This document shows, piece by piece, positions 41,649 to 50,386 of a DNA stretch of 64,000 nt. Position 1 is the stretch's first letter; every line of letters begins with the position of its first letter. The stretch is from positions 1 through 64,000 of the forward strand of contig JANOBD010000212.1 of assembly GCA_031411495.1 (NCBI GenBank). Direction: 5' to 3'. Source of the DNA: JANOBD01 sp031411495. GTDB lineage: Bacteria > Planctomycetota > Phycisphaerae > Tepidisphaerales > Tepidisphaeraceae. A program made the translations under genes and the position numbers. The notes beneath the pieces are model-generated. The model saw nothing but the letters and a program-made list of their open reading frames with translations. It did not search any database and was not told the DNA's origin.

Positions 41649-43790
41649 GTGGCACAATCCGCCGGCCCATCTTCCGCTCCGGCGCTCCAGCAACCGCGTC
41701 CGTCGGAATCGACAGACGCGGAGCTCGAGAGCGTCTCGGCCGCACCCTCTGGCGACTGGACGCGGCAGATCCACCGCGCCCTTCGCGGCCGCTATCGCAT
41801 CACCTTCGTCGTCACGCTGCTGCTGAGCGTCGTCGGCTTTTCGCTCGGCTGGGAATGGTCGGGCCTGCTCTATCGCAGCGAAGGGATGATCCGCATCGCA
41901 TCCGCGCTCCCGCCGGTGCTGAAGCAGACCGATCAAAATCAGCCGATCCCGATGTTTGATTCGTTCATCCAGGCGCAGCAGGAGCTGATGACCAGCCGTG
42001 CGGTGCTCGAAGCTGCAACGCTCGATCCGCTCTGGTCGGCGAAAAGGCTAGGCGGGCAGAAACTCGCCGTCGAAGAACTCGCCGCCGGCCTGAAGGTGGA
42101 TGCCCGCAACCGCAGCGAAAACATCCGGATCAGCTTCACCGATCCGCAGCCCGAAGTCGCGGTTGCGGCGGTTCGCTCGACGATCAATGCTTATCAGAGC
42201 GCCTACCTCCGTGATTATGCCGAGCGCGAACAGCGCCGGCTGAAACTGCTGGAAGACTATCGGGCTACCCTTAAAGCGCAGCTCGATGCCGCCAGCATCG
42301 ACCCGAACTCTCCGCAGCCGATTCAGCCCGCAGTCGGCCCACAGCGCGTGCCGACGACGCGCCCCACGCTGCGGGCTCCGCAAAAGCCGTTGGCCACCGT
42401 GCTCGCGCAGACCGATGCCGACCTCAAGCGACTTTTGTCTGAACACGAACGACTCGCCGACGAGATCGATCGAGATCGAATCAACTACGGCCTCGCGCAT
42501 CCTTCGATGCAGCGGCTGGAAAAAGATCTCGAACTGAGCGCGCGGCGGATCGATCGCTACGTGGACGACTACTACGCGCTGCAGTTGGCGCGATACCAGG
42601 AGCAGGTGCGCGCCCTCGAAGCGCAGGAGGCCGGTGAAGAGACGCCGGTCGTCCTCGCGCCGCCACCACCGCCGCCGGCATCGCCGGTGATCACGCAACT
42701 TCGAGCGCAGATCGATGATGTGAACCAGCGAATCGACATCCTCAAGACCGAAGCGGCGATGCCGAAGCGGTTTGAAGTGGTGAAGACCGGCGAGTTCCCC
42801 GTCGTCGTTCCCGATCGACGCATCAAGACGGCGGCGGTCGGCGCCGCTGGCAGCGCCGGCCTCGCGCTGGGCGCGATGGTGCTTGCCGGCCTGTTGCGCC
42901 GGCAATACAATTTCTGCGCCGACGTGGTGGACGACCTGGCCAGCTGGACGCCGTATGTCGCCGCGATTCCAGAGCTGTCGAGCTCTGACTTGCGTTACGA
43001 GGCCGATGCGGTGCAGTGCATCCATCACCTCAGGCAAGCGCTCGACGCGCATTCGCGGGCGTATATGGTCTCCAGCGCGAGCGGGGGATGCGGCCAGAGC
43101 AGCGTAACCATGTCGCTGGCCCTATCGTTCGCCGCTGCCGGCACACGAACGCTGCTGATTGATGCCGACACCGGCGCGCGCGGCATGACGACCGCGCTGA
43201 AGATGGAGAACGAAGTCGGCCTCGCCGATGTACTGAGCGGCTGCGAGCCCGAGTTCTGCATCAAGACCAATCGCCACGGTCTCAACATCCTGCCGGCCGG
43301 GCTGCAGATCGATCAGGCGGGTCTCGCGTTTACTCAGGCCCAGATCGCACACCTCCTCGAGCGCCTGCGCCAGAAGTTCGATGTCATTCTCATCGACGCG
43401 GCGCCGATGCTTTCCAGCGCCGAGCCGGGAGTGATCGCGCGGAATGTCGACGGCGTGCTCCTGACAATGGCCAAAGGACAGAATCGACGAATGATCGCCC
43501 GCGCGCTCCGCGAGACGCAGCACGCTCGCGCGATCATCATCGGCGCCGTGTTTAACCGCGTGTCGACGGCCGACTTCGATCAATCGATCCCCCAGCGGCC
43601 GCACCTCGCGAACGTCGGGGCTTCAAACTACGCGGTTCCGCCAGAGCTTCTTGCGATGGGACCGCTCGTGAAGGCGATGGCCATCGCGGTCCGCGCGCCG
43701 CTGGACCTGCGCCGCTTTGTCGATACGAAAATGATCAGCGATTCGCGCTTCGATGTCGCCCAGCAGGCGGCGGAGTCGATCGCCGCGTAA
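41649..43790 (+). CDS. Wzz/BY-kinase-like exopolysaccharide chain-length protein with degenerate Walker A
   Basis: The frame is open from 41586, and I use the GTG at 41649; the start is uncertain. The 713-residue product has a Wzz-type N-terminal domain with TM1 (ITFVVTLLLSVVGFSLGW), a long periplasmic helical region, a proline-rich stretch (APPPPPPASP), TM2 (about residue 400, AVGAAGSAGLALGAMVLAGL) and a cytoplasmic BY-kinase-like ATPase. Walker A is SASGGCGQSSVTM, with Gln where the essential Lys is expected; LLIDADTGARG and FDVILIDAAPM match the other motifs. No Tyr cluster is seen at the C-terminus, so kinase activity is doubtful. Confidence 0.85.
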   Translation: MAQSAGPSSAPALQQPRPSESTDAELESVSAAPSGDWTRQIHRALRGRYRITFVVTLLLSVVGFSLGWEWSGLLYRSEGMIRIASALPPVLKQTDQNQPIPMFDSFIQAQQELMTSRAVLEAATLDPLWSAKRLGGQKLAVEELAAGLKVDARNRSENIRISFTDPQPEVAVAAVRSTINAYQSAYLRDYAEREQRRLKLLEDYRATLKAQLDAASIDPNSPQPIQPAVGPQRVPTTRPTLRAPQKPLATVLAQTDADLKRLLSEHERLADEIDRDRINYGLAHPSMQRLEKDLELSARRIDRYVDDYYALQLARYQEQVRALEAQEAGEETPVVLAPPPPPPASPVITQLRAQIDDVNQRIDILKTEAAMPKRFEVVKTGEFPVVVPDRRIKTAAVGAAGSAGLALGAMVLAGLLRRQYNFCADVVDDLASWTPYVAAIPELSSSDLRYEADAVQCIHHLRQALDAHSRAYMVSSASGGCGQSSVTMSLALSFAAAGTRTLLIDADTGARGMTTALKMENEVGLADVLSGCEPEFCIKTNRHGLNILPAGLQIDQAGLAFTQAQIAHLLERLRQKFDVILIDAAPMLSSAEPGVIARNVDGVLLTMAKGQNRRMIARALRETQHARAIIIGAVFNRVSTADFDQSIPQRPHLANVGASNYAVPPELLAMGPLVKAMAIAVRAPLDLRRFVDTKMISDSRFDVAQQAAESIAA

Positions 43791-43814
43791 GGGATTCGAG
43801 CACGAGGGCAAGAA

Positions 43815-45029
43815 ATGCAGTGGAGAGGATCGATACACGAGCTTGCAGCACCGGCCGCACTACACGGCCGCGATCTTCTCTGCTTCAGCCACGATTGGTC
43901 TGGCGATCCGCTTTCCAAGACGCACCTGATGCGACTGCTCTCCAAGCGAAACCGCGTGCTGTGGGTGAACTCCATCGGCTACCGAACGCCCACGCGCAGC
44001 CGCGCAGATGTGGGCCGCGTGTTCAGAAAGCTCGCCGCCGCCGCCCGTCCGATCGAAGAGGTCGAGCCGAACCTCTTCGTGCTCAACCCGCTGGCCGTCC
44101 CCGCGTATTCATCAAACGCCATCCAGGATTTCAACCGCACCGTGCTCGGCCAGCAGGTACGAACCGCGATGCAGCGGCTCGGCTTCGAGAAGCCGATCAA
44201 CTGGGTGTTCAACCCGACGGCATCCATCCTCGCCGGCGAACTGGATGAGGACGCGATCGTCTACTACTGCGTCGACGAGTACGGCGGCCTGCGCGGTGTG
44301 AACGCCGGGTTCATCGAGCAGAGCGAACGCCGATTGCTCGAACTGGCCGACCTCGTCGTCGTTTCCTCCCAACGCCTGTACGAAACCAAGTCGCTCGCCA
44401 ACCCGACGACCCGCCTGGTCCGCCACGGCGTCGACTTCGAGCACTTCAGGACCGCGCTCAGCACCGACACGATCGTGCCGGACGATGTGAAACACCTGCC
44501 CGGCCCGGTGCTCGGTTATTTCGGTTTGATCTCGAGCGACTGGGTCGATGTCGATCTGCTGATCCATGTCGCGCGTTCGATGCCCGAGGCGTCGCTCGTA
44601 TTGATCGGGCGGTCGACAATCGACCTCGCGCCGCTCCGCGCGATGCGGAATGTTCACATCCTCGGCCATCGCCGGTACGGCTCGCTGCCGGCGTACTGCA
44701 AGGGGTTCGATGCCGCGCTGATCCCGTTTCCCATCAGTACCGCCACGCTCAACTCCAATCCGCTCAAGGCGCGCGAATACCTCGCCGCGGGCTTGCCAGT
44801 GATTTCGACGGCCATTCCCGAAGTCGAATCGCTCGGCAGTTGCCGCATCGGCGACGATCGTGATCAGTTCGTCGCGCAGGTTCGCGCCGCGCTGCGCGAT
44901 CCCGGCCCGACGATGTGGCGCAGCGAGTCGATGCGATCAGAAAGCTGGGCCAGCCGACTTGCCGAGGTCGAGTCCGCGCTCCTTTCACGGCTTCGCCAAA
45001 GGGCAAATGCAAAAAGGCAGGCGGCGTGA
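43815..45029 (+). CDS. Glycosyltransferase (GT-B fold)
   Basis: This 404-residue protein has GT-B features: an N-terminal domain with LLCFSHDWSGDPLSKTHLM, then TRLVRHGVDFEHFR, GPVLGYFGLISSDWVDVDLL (donor-domain start), SLVLIGRST, VHILGHRRYGSLPAYCKGFD and NPLKAREYLAAGLPVISTAI with the E-x7-E-like acid in the last block. The sugar is unknown. It starts 24 bases after the Wzz-type gene and its TGA overlaps the GTG of the acetyltransferase gene, so it belongs to the plus-strand arm of the polysaccharide locus. Confidence 0.88.
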   Translation: MQWRGSIHELAAPAALHGRDLLCFSHDWSGDPLSKTHLMRLLSKRNRVLWVNSIGYRTPTRSRADVGRVFRKLAAAARPIEEVEPNLFVLNPLAVPAYSSNAIQDFNRTVLGQQVRTAMQRLGFEKPINWVFNPTASILAGELDEDAIVYYCVDEYGGLRGVNAGFIEQSERRLLELADLVVVSSQRLYETKSLANPTTRLVRHGVDFEHFRTALSTDTIVPDDVKHLPGPVLGYFGLISSDWVDVDLLIHVARSMPEASLVLIGRSTIDLAPLRAMRNVHILGHRRYGSLPAYCKGFDAALIPFPISTATLNSNPLKAREYLAAGLPVISTAIPEVESLGSCRIGDDRDQFVAQVRAALRDPGPTMWRSESMRSESWASRLAEVESALLSRLRQRANAKRQAA

Positions 45030-45559
45030 GCCTCTTCGGCACCATCCTCTGCGACATCCGCGCCAAAGCACGCTGGTGTTACGGCGATGAGTCGCGCCGT
45101 TCGGTGCTGAAGGCCGGCCTCACCGACGGCACGCCGGCGATGATCCTTTACCGCGCGATGCAGTGGTCGCAGCGCAACAACCTCCGGCCGCTCGCGATGA
45201 TCTTCAACAAGCTGAACGCGATCTGCTGCGGCTGCGTCATCGGCCGCGGCGCGGATTTCGGCGCCGAGTTTGTCCTCATCCATTCCAACGGAACGGTCAT
45301 CAATTCGTCCGTCCGCGGCGGTTCGGGAATCCACCTGGAACACCAGGTGACGATCGGCGCCGACCGCGGCCAATCGCCGGCGCTCGGGAGCGACATCTTT
45401 ATCGGCGCTGGAGCGAAAGTCATCGGGAATGTTCATATCGGCGACCACGTACGCATCGGCGCGAACGCGGTGGTTGTCGACGACGTGCCCGACCATCACA
45501 CGGCTGTCGGCGTGCCCGCCCGGTGCATCGCACACGCTACCGATCGGCGGGCGGCATGA
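45026..45559 (+). CDS. Hexapeptide-repeat acetyltransferase, serine acetyltransferase-like
   Basis: The GTG at 45026 overlaps the stop of the glycosyltransferase (GTGA). The 177-residue product has the left-handed beta-helix repeats: CGCVIGRGADFGAEFVLIHS, NGTVINSSV, IHLEHQVTIGADRG, SDIFIGAGAKVIGNVHIGD, HVRIGANAVVVDDVPDHHTA, VGVPARCIA. The last part resembles the CysE-like end. In polysaccharide loci, such proteins often acetylate sugars, so a role in surface polymer decoration is more likely than in cysteine synthesis. It overlaps the GT2 gene by four bases. Confidence 0.88.
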   Translation: MSLFGTILCDIRAKARWCYGDESRRSVLKAGLTDGTPAMILYRAMQWSQRNNLRPLAMIFNKLNAICCGCVIGRGADFGAEFVLIHSNGTVINSSVRGGSGIHLEHQVTIGADRGQSPALGSDIFIGAGAKVIGNVHIGDHVRIGANAVVVDDVPDHHTAVGVPARCIAHATDRRAA

Positions 45560-46737
45560 CTGCGGCGCTGGAGTGGAGCTTCTGGGCGTGCGTCGGCGGC
45601 GTCACCTACGCCTACGTACTCTACCCCGCAGTCATTTACGCGCTCTCCCGGATCATCGGCCAGGAACCGCGCTGTGAGGCGATCGACGAGCGTGACCTCC
45701 CTCGCCTTTCGCTTCTGATCGCAGCCCACAACGAAGAAGACGTCATCGAAGCGCGCATCCGCAACGCGCTCGCGCTCGATTACCCGCGCGACCGATTCGA
45801 GATCGTCATCGCTTCGGACGGGAGCAGCGATCAAACTGCAAACATCGTCCGACGATTCGACGGACAGGTCCGCCTGCTCGACTACCGGAGCCGCCGCGGA
45901 AAATCGGCCACGCTGAATGCCGCGATGCGCGAAGTCACCGGCGAGATCGTCATGCTCTCGGATGCGAACACGTCGATCGATCCGTCCGCTGCGCGCCGGC
46001 TCGCCCGCTGGTTCGTCGACCCGGATATCGGCGCCGTGTGCGGTCGGCTGGTGATTGTCGACCCGCAGCACGGCGCGAATGTTGATGGCGTCTATTGGAA
46101 GTACGAGACGTTTCTCAAGCGGTGCGAAAACCGGCTGGGCGCACTGCTCGGCTCCAATGGCGCGATTTATGCCATCCGCCGCGAGCTGTTCGAGCCGATC
46201 CCCGACAATACCATCGTCGACGATTTCGTGATCCCGTTGCGGGCACGTCTCCGCAGCGATTGCCGGCTCATTTACGACGTCGACGCGGTCGGCATCGAGG
46301 AGGCGGCGCCACATCTGAAGGATGAGTTCAGGCGTCGCGTGCGCATCGGCGCCGGCGGTTTCCAGGCGATCGGCCTGCTGTGGCCGCTGCTCTCGCCACG
46401 GTTCGGCTGGACGGCATTCGCATTCCTTTCCCACAAGGTCTTCCGTTGGCTCTGCCCGCTGCTCCTGCTTGTCGCGCTCGGCACGTCGATGCTGCTGGCA
46501 GAAGGCAACGCGCTCTATCTCGCACTGCTGGCCGCGCAGATCCTGTTCTACGCGACCCCCGCCTTGACGCCGCTCCTCCCGGGCTCGCCGGGATTCCTGC
46601 GGCCCGTGCGACTCGCCGCGATGTTCGTCGGCATGAACCTCGCGCTGCTCCTGGGTTTGGTCCGCTGGCTGCGCGGCGCGCAGCAGGGCATCTGGCAGAG
46701 AACGCAGCGCGCGAGCTACGCGGCGGCGCGGTCGTGA
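45556..46737 (+). CDS. Family 2 glycosyltransferase with membrane segments
   Basis: In this 393-residue protein, an N-terminal membrane segment (WSFWACVGGVTYAYVLYPAV) precedes a GT2 catalytic domain: LSLLIAAHNEEDVIEARIRN, VIASDGSSDQTANIV, LLDYRSRRGKSATLNAAMRE, VMLSDANTSIDPSA and GSNGAIYAIRRELFEPIPDN with a likely catalytic VDDF. The C-terminal third has several transmembrane stretches (PLLLLVALGTSMLLAEGN and onward), as in processive or lipid-linked sugar transferases. ATGA overlap with the acetyltransferase gene marks it as the last gene of the plus-strand arm. Its end overlaps the end of the convergent operon by 22 bases. Confidence 0.88.
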   Translation: MTAALEWSFWACVGGVTYAYVLYPAVIYALSRIIGQEPRCEAIDERDLPRLSLLIAAHNEEDVIEARIRNALALDYPRDRFEIVIASDGSSDQTANIVRRFDGQVRLLDYRSRRGKSATLNAAMREVTGEIVMLSDANTSIDPSAARRLARWFVDPDIGAVCGRLVIVDPQHGANVDGVYWKYETFLKRCENRLGALLGSNGAIYAIRRELFEPIPDNTIVDDFVIPLRARLRSDCRLIYDVDAVGIEEAAPHLKDEFRRRVRIGAGGFQAIGLLWPLLSPRFGWTAFAFLSHKVFRWLCPLLLLVALGTSMLLAEGNALYLALLAAQILFYATPALTPLLPGSPGFLRPVRLAAMFVGMNLALLLGLVRWLRGAQQGIWQRTQRASYAAARS

Positions 46738-47879
46738 ACGACGTCGAGATTCGAAGCGAGTTCGAAATCGAGCGCGTCACGAATTTCGCCATCATAGCCC
46801 GCCTCCGCAGCTCGCGCCAGGTTGTACATCTCTCTTGCGGTCACGTAGTGGTACGCAAAACGATCATCGCGCTTTGCGCGCTCGGCCAGCTGACGATGGA
46901 ACTCGACCATCGGCTCGCCCAGCAGCACGCGCTGATTCGCTTCGGGCGCGCCGTGGGTGTGCAGCTTCACGAATACCCAATCCGGCCGCTGCGGGACGGT
47001 AACCTGGGCATCGATCCACCGATCCAGCCGCGCCATCGACGGCGGTTGTGACGCCTGCAGGCAGCCGTTCTCCAGCTTGCGTCGCCGCCAGTCCAGCAGC
47101 AGCGGACCTTGAATCAGCATGAGCGAGTCGCGCGGCCGCGGCGACGTGCCGACGCGCACGCCATGGTCGTGCGATTTCGCACGGCACGGATCGTCCACCG
47201 CGTAGTAGATGCTGTTGATCATCCGCGTCTGGGTCGGGCTCGGGGCGGATGGGAGCGTGAAGTCGGCGTAGCAGCCTGTTTCGCGAAGGATATCGAGTTC
47301 GTTGTCCACCCCACACCAGCGCCCGTCCGGCCGGGCATTGTCGAGCGCCCAGTTGCCGTGGATGAATCCATACGCGAGCCGTCCGGACTTGTCGCGGCCG
47401 AGCAGCCCGTGCTTGCCGGCGAGAATGGACGCGTAAGTCGTCAACGTATGCCGAAGGTTTTCGGCCGTGTCGTGATCGTGGTGAAGATGGATCTCCACTT
47501 CGCCGAAGCCGCGCCGGCAGAGCTTCGCGAGGGCGTCGACGTGGTCGGCACGGTACTGATCGATCGGAAAGAAGAACGAATGGCGTGGCGGCCGGCCATC
47601 GCTGTCGCGGAATGAGTCCATCAACTGCGGATAGCCGTCGACCCAGTTCGTAACGCGCTCGCGCGCGACGCGCTCGCCCGGATTGCCCCAGAGCGGCTCG
47701 AAGTGGTCTGCCACGCACAGCAGCACGTGCACCCTTCGCGAGCCTCGCGTGCGCAGGGAATCGCGCACGAGCGGGAAGAGGCACCGGTGAAGCCCACGAC
47801 GTCGCAGCGCCCGATACGCCCCGAGCCCTGTCCCAGCCAAAGCGGCCGATCCCAGCGCGGCGAGAGATGCGCCGATCAT
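46716..47879 (-). CDS. Conserved protein of the polysaccharide operon, possibly deacetylase-like
   Basis: The ATG at 47879 overlaps the stop of the upstream glycosyltransferase (ATGA). The 387-residue product has an N-terminal hydrophobic segment (LAALGSAALAGTGLGAYRAL) and then a (beta/alpha)-barrel-like pattern with LLCVADHFEPLWGNPGE, FFFPIDQYRADHVDAL, VEIHLHHDHDTAENLRHTL, YGFIHGNWALDN and FVKLHTHGAPEANQ. The clustered His and Asp residues (HLHHDHD) suggest a metal enzyme of the polysaccharide deacetylase or GH57 kind, but I cannot fix the family. Confidence 0.6.
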   Translation of the reverse strand: MIGASLAALGSAALAGTGLGAYRALRRRGLHRCLFPLVRDSLRTRGSRRVHVLLCVADHFEPLWGNPGERVARERVTNWVDGYPQLMDSFRDSDGRPPRHSFFFPIDQYRADHVDALAKLCRRGFGEVEIHLHHDHDTAENLRHTLTTYASILAGKHGLLGRDKSGRLAYGFIHGNWALDNARPDGRWCGVDNELDILRETGCYADFTLPSAPSPTQTRMINSIYYAVDDPCRAKSHDHGVRVGTSPRPRDSLMLIQGPLLLDWRRRKLENGCLQASQPPSMARLDRWIDAQVTVPQRPDWVFVKLHTHGAPEANQRVLLGEPMVEFHRQLAERAKRDDRFAYHYVTAREMYNLARAAEAGYDGEIRDALDFELASNLDVVHDRAAA

Positions 47880-49030
47880 GCCGCCGCCTTTCGCCTCGGG
47901 ACCGACACCGAGTGCATTACATCCGCGAGCTGGCGCGCGGAATCGCGCCAGGAGCGCGGACGAAATGTCGAAACGCGCGGCTCGCGCAGCGCGGACGGCT
48001 CGCGCAGCGCGGCGACGATCGCATCCGTGAGCGCCTGCGGGTCGTTCGGTGCGATCAGGTTCTCTGGATCGAGAATCTCCGGGATGCCGCCGACACGCGT
48101 GGCAACAACCGGCGTACCGCACGCGAGCGCTTCCAGGACGACGTTGGGCACGCCTTCCGACCGGCTGGGGAGGATCAGCACGTCGGCATTGCGATAGGCT
48201 TCGGCCAGGGTGCGGTGTGCCCGAGGCGGGTGCAGCCGGACATGTCCCTGAAGCTGCAAGGCTTTGATCCGCATCGCCAGTGTGCGTTCCATCGGTCCTT
48301 GGCCGATGAGATCGCAATGGAAGCTGATCCGTTGGGCGCGAAGCCGCGCGCACGCATCGATCAGGGTGTCGACCCCTTTGACGTTCACGAAGTTGCCGAC
48401 AAAGAGCAGCCGGGCGACCGACGAGTGCGAGCGCCAGCCGTTGTCGAAGAAGATTCCCGGATCGATGCCGTTGTAGACGGTGTGAATGCGATCGGTTGAA
48501 ACGCCGAGCCTCGCGACCGCGCCGGCGAGTTGCCGGCTGACGGTGACGACCGCATCCGCGGCGCCGAGCGCATCGGCGGTGAGCCGTTCGCGCTGCGAAC
48601 CGCTTCCCGCCAGCAGCACATCCGACCCGTGGACCTTCGCCACCAGCGGCAGGTTCGCCGCTCGACACAGTTCCGCAGCCGCCCACGCATCGGGGTATGC
48701 CCACGCGGCGAGAACGACATCGGGATTCACCGCTTCGACCGCGCGATCGAAAGTGCGTCGAACGCAGCGCACGTAGAACTTGCCGTGCCGGCCGCGCAGG
48801 AAGCCCGGCGTGTAGAGATACGCCGGGTGCTCGATCGTCATGCCATCGGCCATGCGCAGGCGCGAGGTGGGCCTTTCGCAGCGCGAACGGAGTCGGTCGA
48901 TCCAGGACACGGGCGCGATCACATGAACCTGGTGCTCGGCGGCCAGCGCGGCGAACTGTTGTCGATTGAAAGCCGCGCGGTGCGGCATCCACGGGCTGGG
49001 AAAGAGGGTGGTGAGCGCGAGGATCTTCAT
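47876..49030 (-). CDS. Glycosyltransferase family 4
   Basis: This 384-residue GT-B enzyme shows N-terminal MKILALTTLFPSPWMPHRA, the acceptor-domain block PLVAKVHGSDVLLAG, VYNGIDPGIFF, then RLLFVGNFVNVKGVDTLIDA, DLIGQGPMERTL, LAEAYRNADVLILPSRSEG and PNVVLEALACGTPVVATRVG. The E-x7-E motif (SEGVPNVVLE) is intact. The role is transfer of a hexose or related sugar to the repeat unit. It is in the middle of an overlapping minus-strand operon: its ATG overlaps the PaaK-like gene stop and its stop overlaps the next start. Confidence 0.93.
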   Translation of the reverse strand: MKILALTTLFPSPWMPHRAAFNRQQFAALAAEHQVHVIAPVSWIDRLRSRCERPTSRLRMADGMTIEHPAYLYTPGFLRGRHGKFYVRCVRRTFDRAVEAVNPDVVLAAWAYPDAWAAAELCRAANLPLVAKVHGSDVLLAGSGSQRERLTADALGAADAVVTVSRQLAGAVARLGVSTDRIHTVYNGIDPGIFFDNGWRSHSSVARLLFVGNFVNVKGVDTLIDACARLRAQRISFHCDLIGQGPMERTLAMRIKALQLQGHVRLHPPRAHRTLAEAYRNADVLILPSRSEGVPNVVLEALACGTPVVATRVGGIPEILDPENLIAPNDPQALTDAIVAALREPSALREPRVSTFRPRSWRDSARQLADVMHSVSVPRRKAAA

Positions 49031-50382
49031 GCGGCCTCCGACCTCGACGGGTTGACGATCACCTGCCGCTTGCCCGCGGGAGTGAGCGGGATGTCGTTCA
49101 CGCGGTCGATTGAAACGTGCATCGTCGGACCGAGGTGCCGTTGAATCGTTTCACGCAAAGTCGGTTCGATCGTGCCGAACGCCGAATCCGCAACGACGCG
49201 CACGCGGATCGCATTTCCAGACTCGCAGACGATCTGGAACTGCCGGATGGAATGGAAATCCTTGAGCAGATGTGGGAAGAACTCGCCGGGAAGCAGCCGA
49301 CCGTCCGGCGTGCGAATCACTTCGAGCTGGCGTCCGACCACCCGCTTGAGCATCGGCAGCGCCCGCCCGCACGCACACGGGAGCGGCGATGCGACCGCGC
49401 GATCGCCGGTGCGATAGCGGATGAACGGCATGCCGTAGTTGAACAGGTCGGTGATGACGACATTCCCTTCCTCACCCGGGCTCACCGGCTGGTCGGCATC
49501 GTCCAGCAGCTCCACGAGCAGGTGCTCGGACGTGAGATGCAGCCCGCGATGCTGATCGCACTCGGCGGCGATCAGCATGAACTCGCGCGAGCCGTAGGTT
49601 TCAAACACCGGGGCCCCAAACACGCGCTCGATCAGTTCACGTTCGAAGTCGTAGAGCTTTTCCGCGCCGACGACGATCGATTTCGGCGAGAACGGCCGGA
49701 TGTTCTGTTCGTCGAGGCACCGCGCCAGCTCGTATAGCGGTTTCACGTACGCCACGATCGCGTCCGGCCGGCAACGGGCGATGCGGCGCGCGATCTGCGG
49801 CGCCGACTGTTCGCTGAGCTCGAAACTGCTGCAGAGCGTCTTGCGGTGCAGCGTGTTCCAGAGCGATTCCTTGACGCGCTGGCGAAACGGGCGCGGCTGG
49901 AGACAGGATCCCCAGAAGTAGAATTGCCGCGTGCCCGGCGCCGCCGACGCCCAGCCGTAGCCGCGGTGCCAAGCGGCCGTGCGCCGGTCGTTGCTGTTCT
50001 GGTCGAGGTCGAACGCCAGCGGCACGCCGCTCGAACCGCCCGTGGACTTGCTGATCAGCGCGCCGGCCCCGCTCCACCGCATCCGGGCGCGGTTCTCACG
50101 GATCGTTTCGCGATCGATCAGCGGCCAGCGCAGGAAATCGTCCGGCGAGTGGATTGCATCAACGTTCAAGCCGCGAATCTGCCAGTCGATCCGGTAGAAG
50201 TCGCAATGGTTGGATGCATGAGTCAGCAGTGCTTTCAGCCGGGCCAGTTGCAGTTGTTTCAGCGACTGCGCATCAATCCATTGTGAACGCTCAAGCTCGC
50301 GCAGGTACCGAAACGTCCTTCGATGCTTGATACCCGAATCGAACGCGGGGAGCAGAACGTGACGAAAGAGCGCGCGCAGCAT
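49027..50382 (-). CDS. PaaK/CapK-like adenylate-forming enzyme
   Basis: This 451-residue protein matches the phenylacetate-CoA ligase-like/CapK family: an N-terminal helical part, the P-loop-like ISKSTGGSSGVPLAFDLDQN, YVKPLYELARCL, PKSIVVGAEKLYDFERELIE, ETYGSREFMLIAAECD, VVITDLFNYGMPFIRYRTGD and RLLPGEFFPHLLKDF. Adenylate-forming enzymes in capsule loci are thought to activate an acid for transfer to sugar, but the substrate here is unknown. The first gene overlap (ATGA) with the downstream glycosyltransferase confirms the operon. Confidence 0.88.
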   Translation of the reverse strand: MLRALFRHVLLPAFDSGIKHRRTFRYLRELERSQWIDAQSLKQLQLARLKALLTHASNHCDFYRIDWQIRGLNVDAIHSPDDFLRWPLIDRETIRENRARMRWSGAGALISKSTGGSSGVPLAFDLDQNSNDRRTAAWHRGYGWASAAPGTRQFYFWGSCLQPRPFRQRVKESLWNTLHRKTLCSSFELSEQSAPQIARRIARCRPDAIVAYVKPLYELARCLDEQNIRPFSPKSIVVGAEKLYDFERELIERVFGAPVFETYGSREFMLIAAECDQHRGLHLTSEHLLVELLDDADQPVSPGEEGNVVITDLFNYGMPFIRYRTGDRAVASPLPCACGRALPMLKRVVGRQLEVIRTPDGRLLPGEFFPHLLKDFHSIRQFQIVCESGNAIRVRVVADSAFGTIEPTLRETIQRHLGPTMHVSIDRVNDIPLTPAGKRQVIVNPSRSEAA

Positions 50383-50386
50383 CGCT

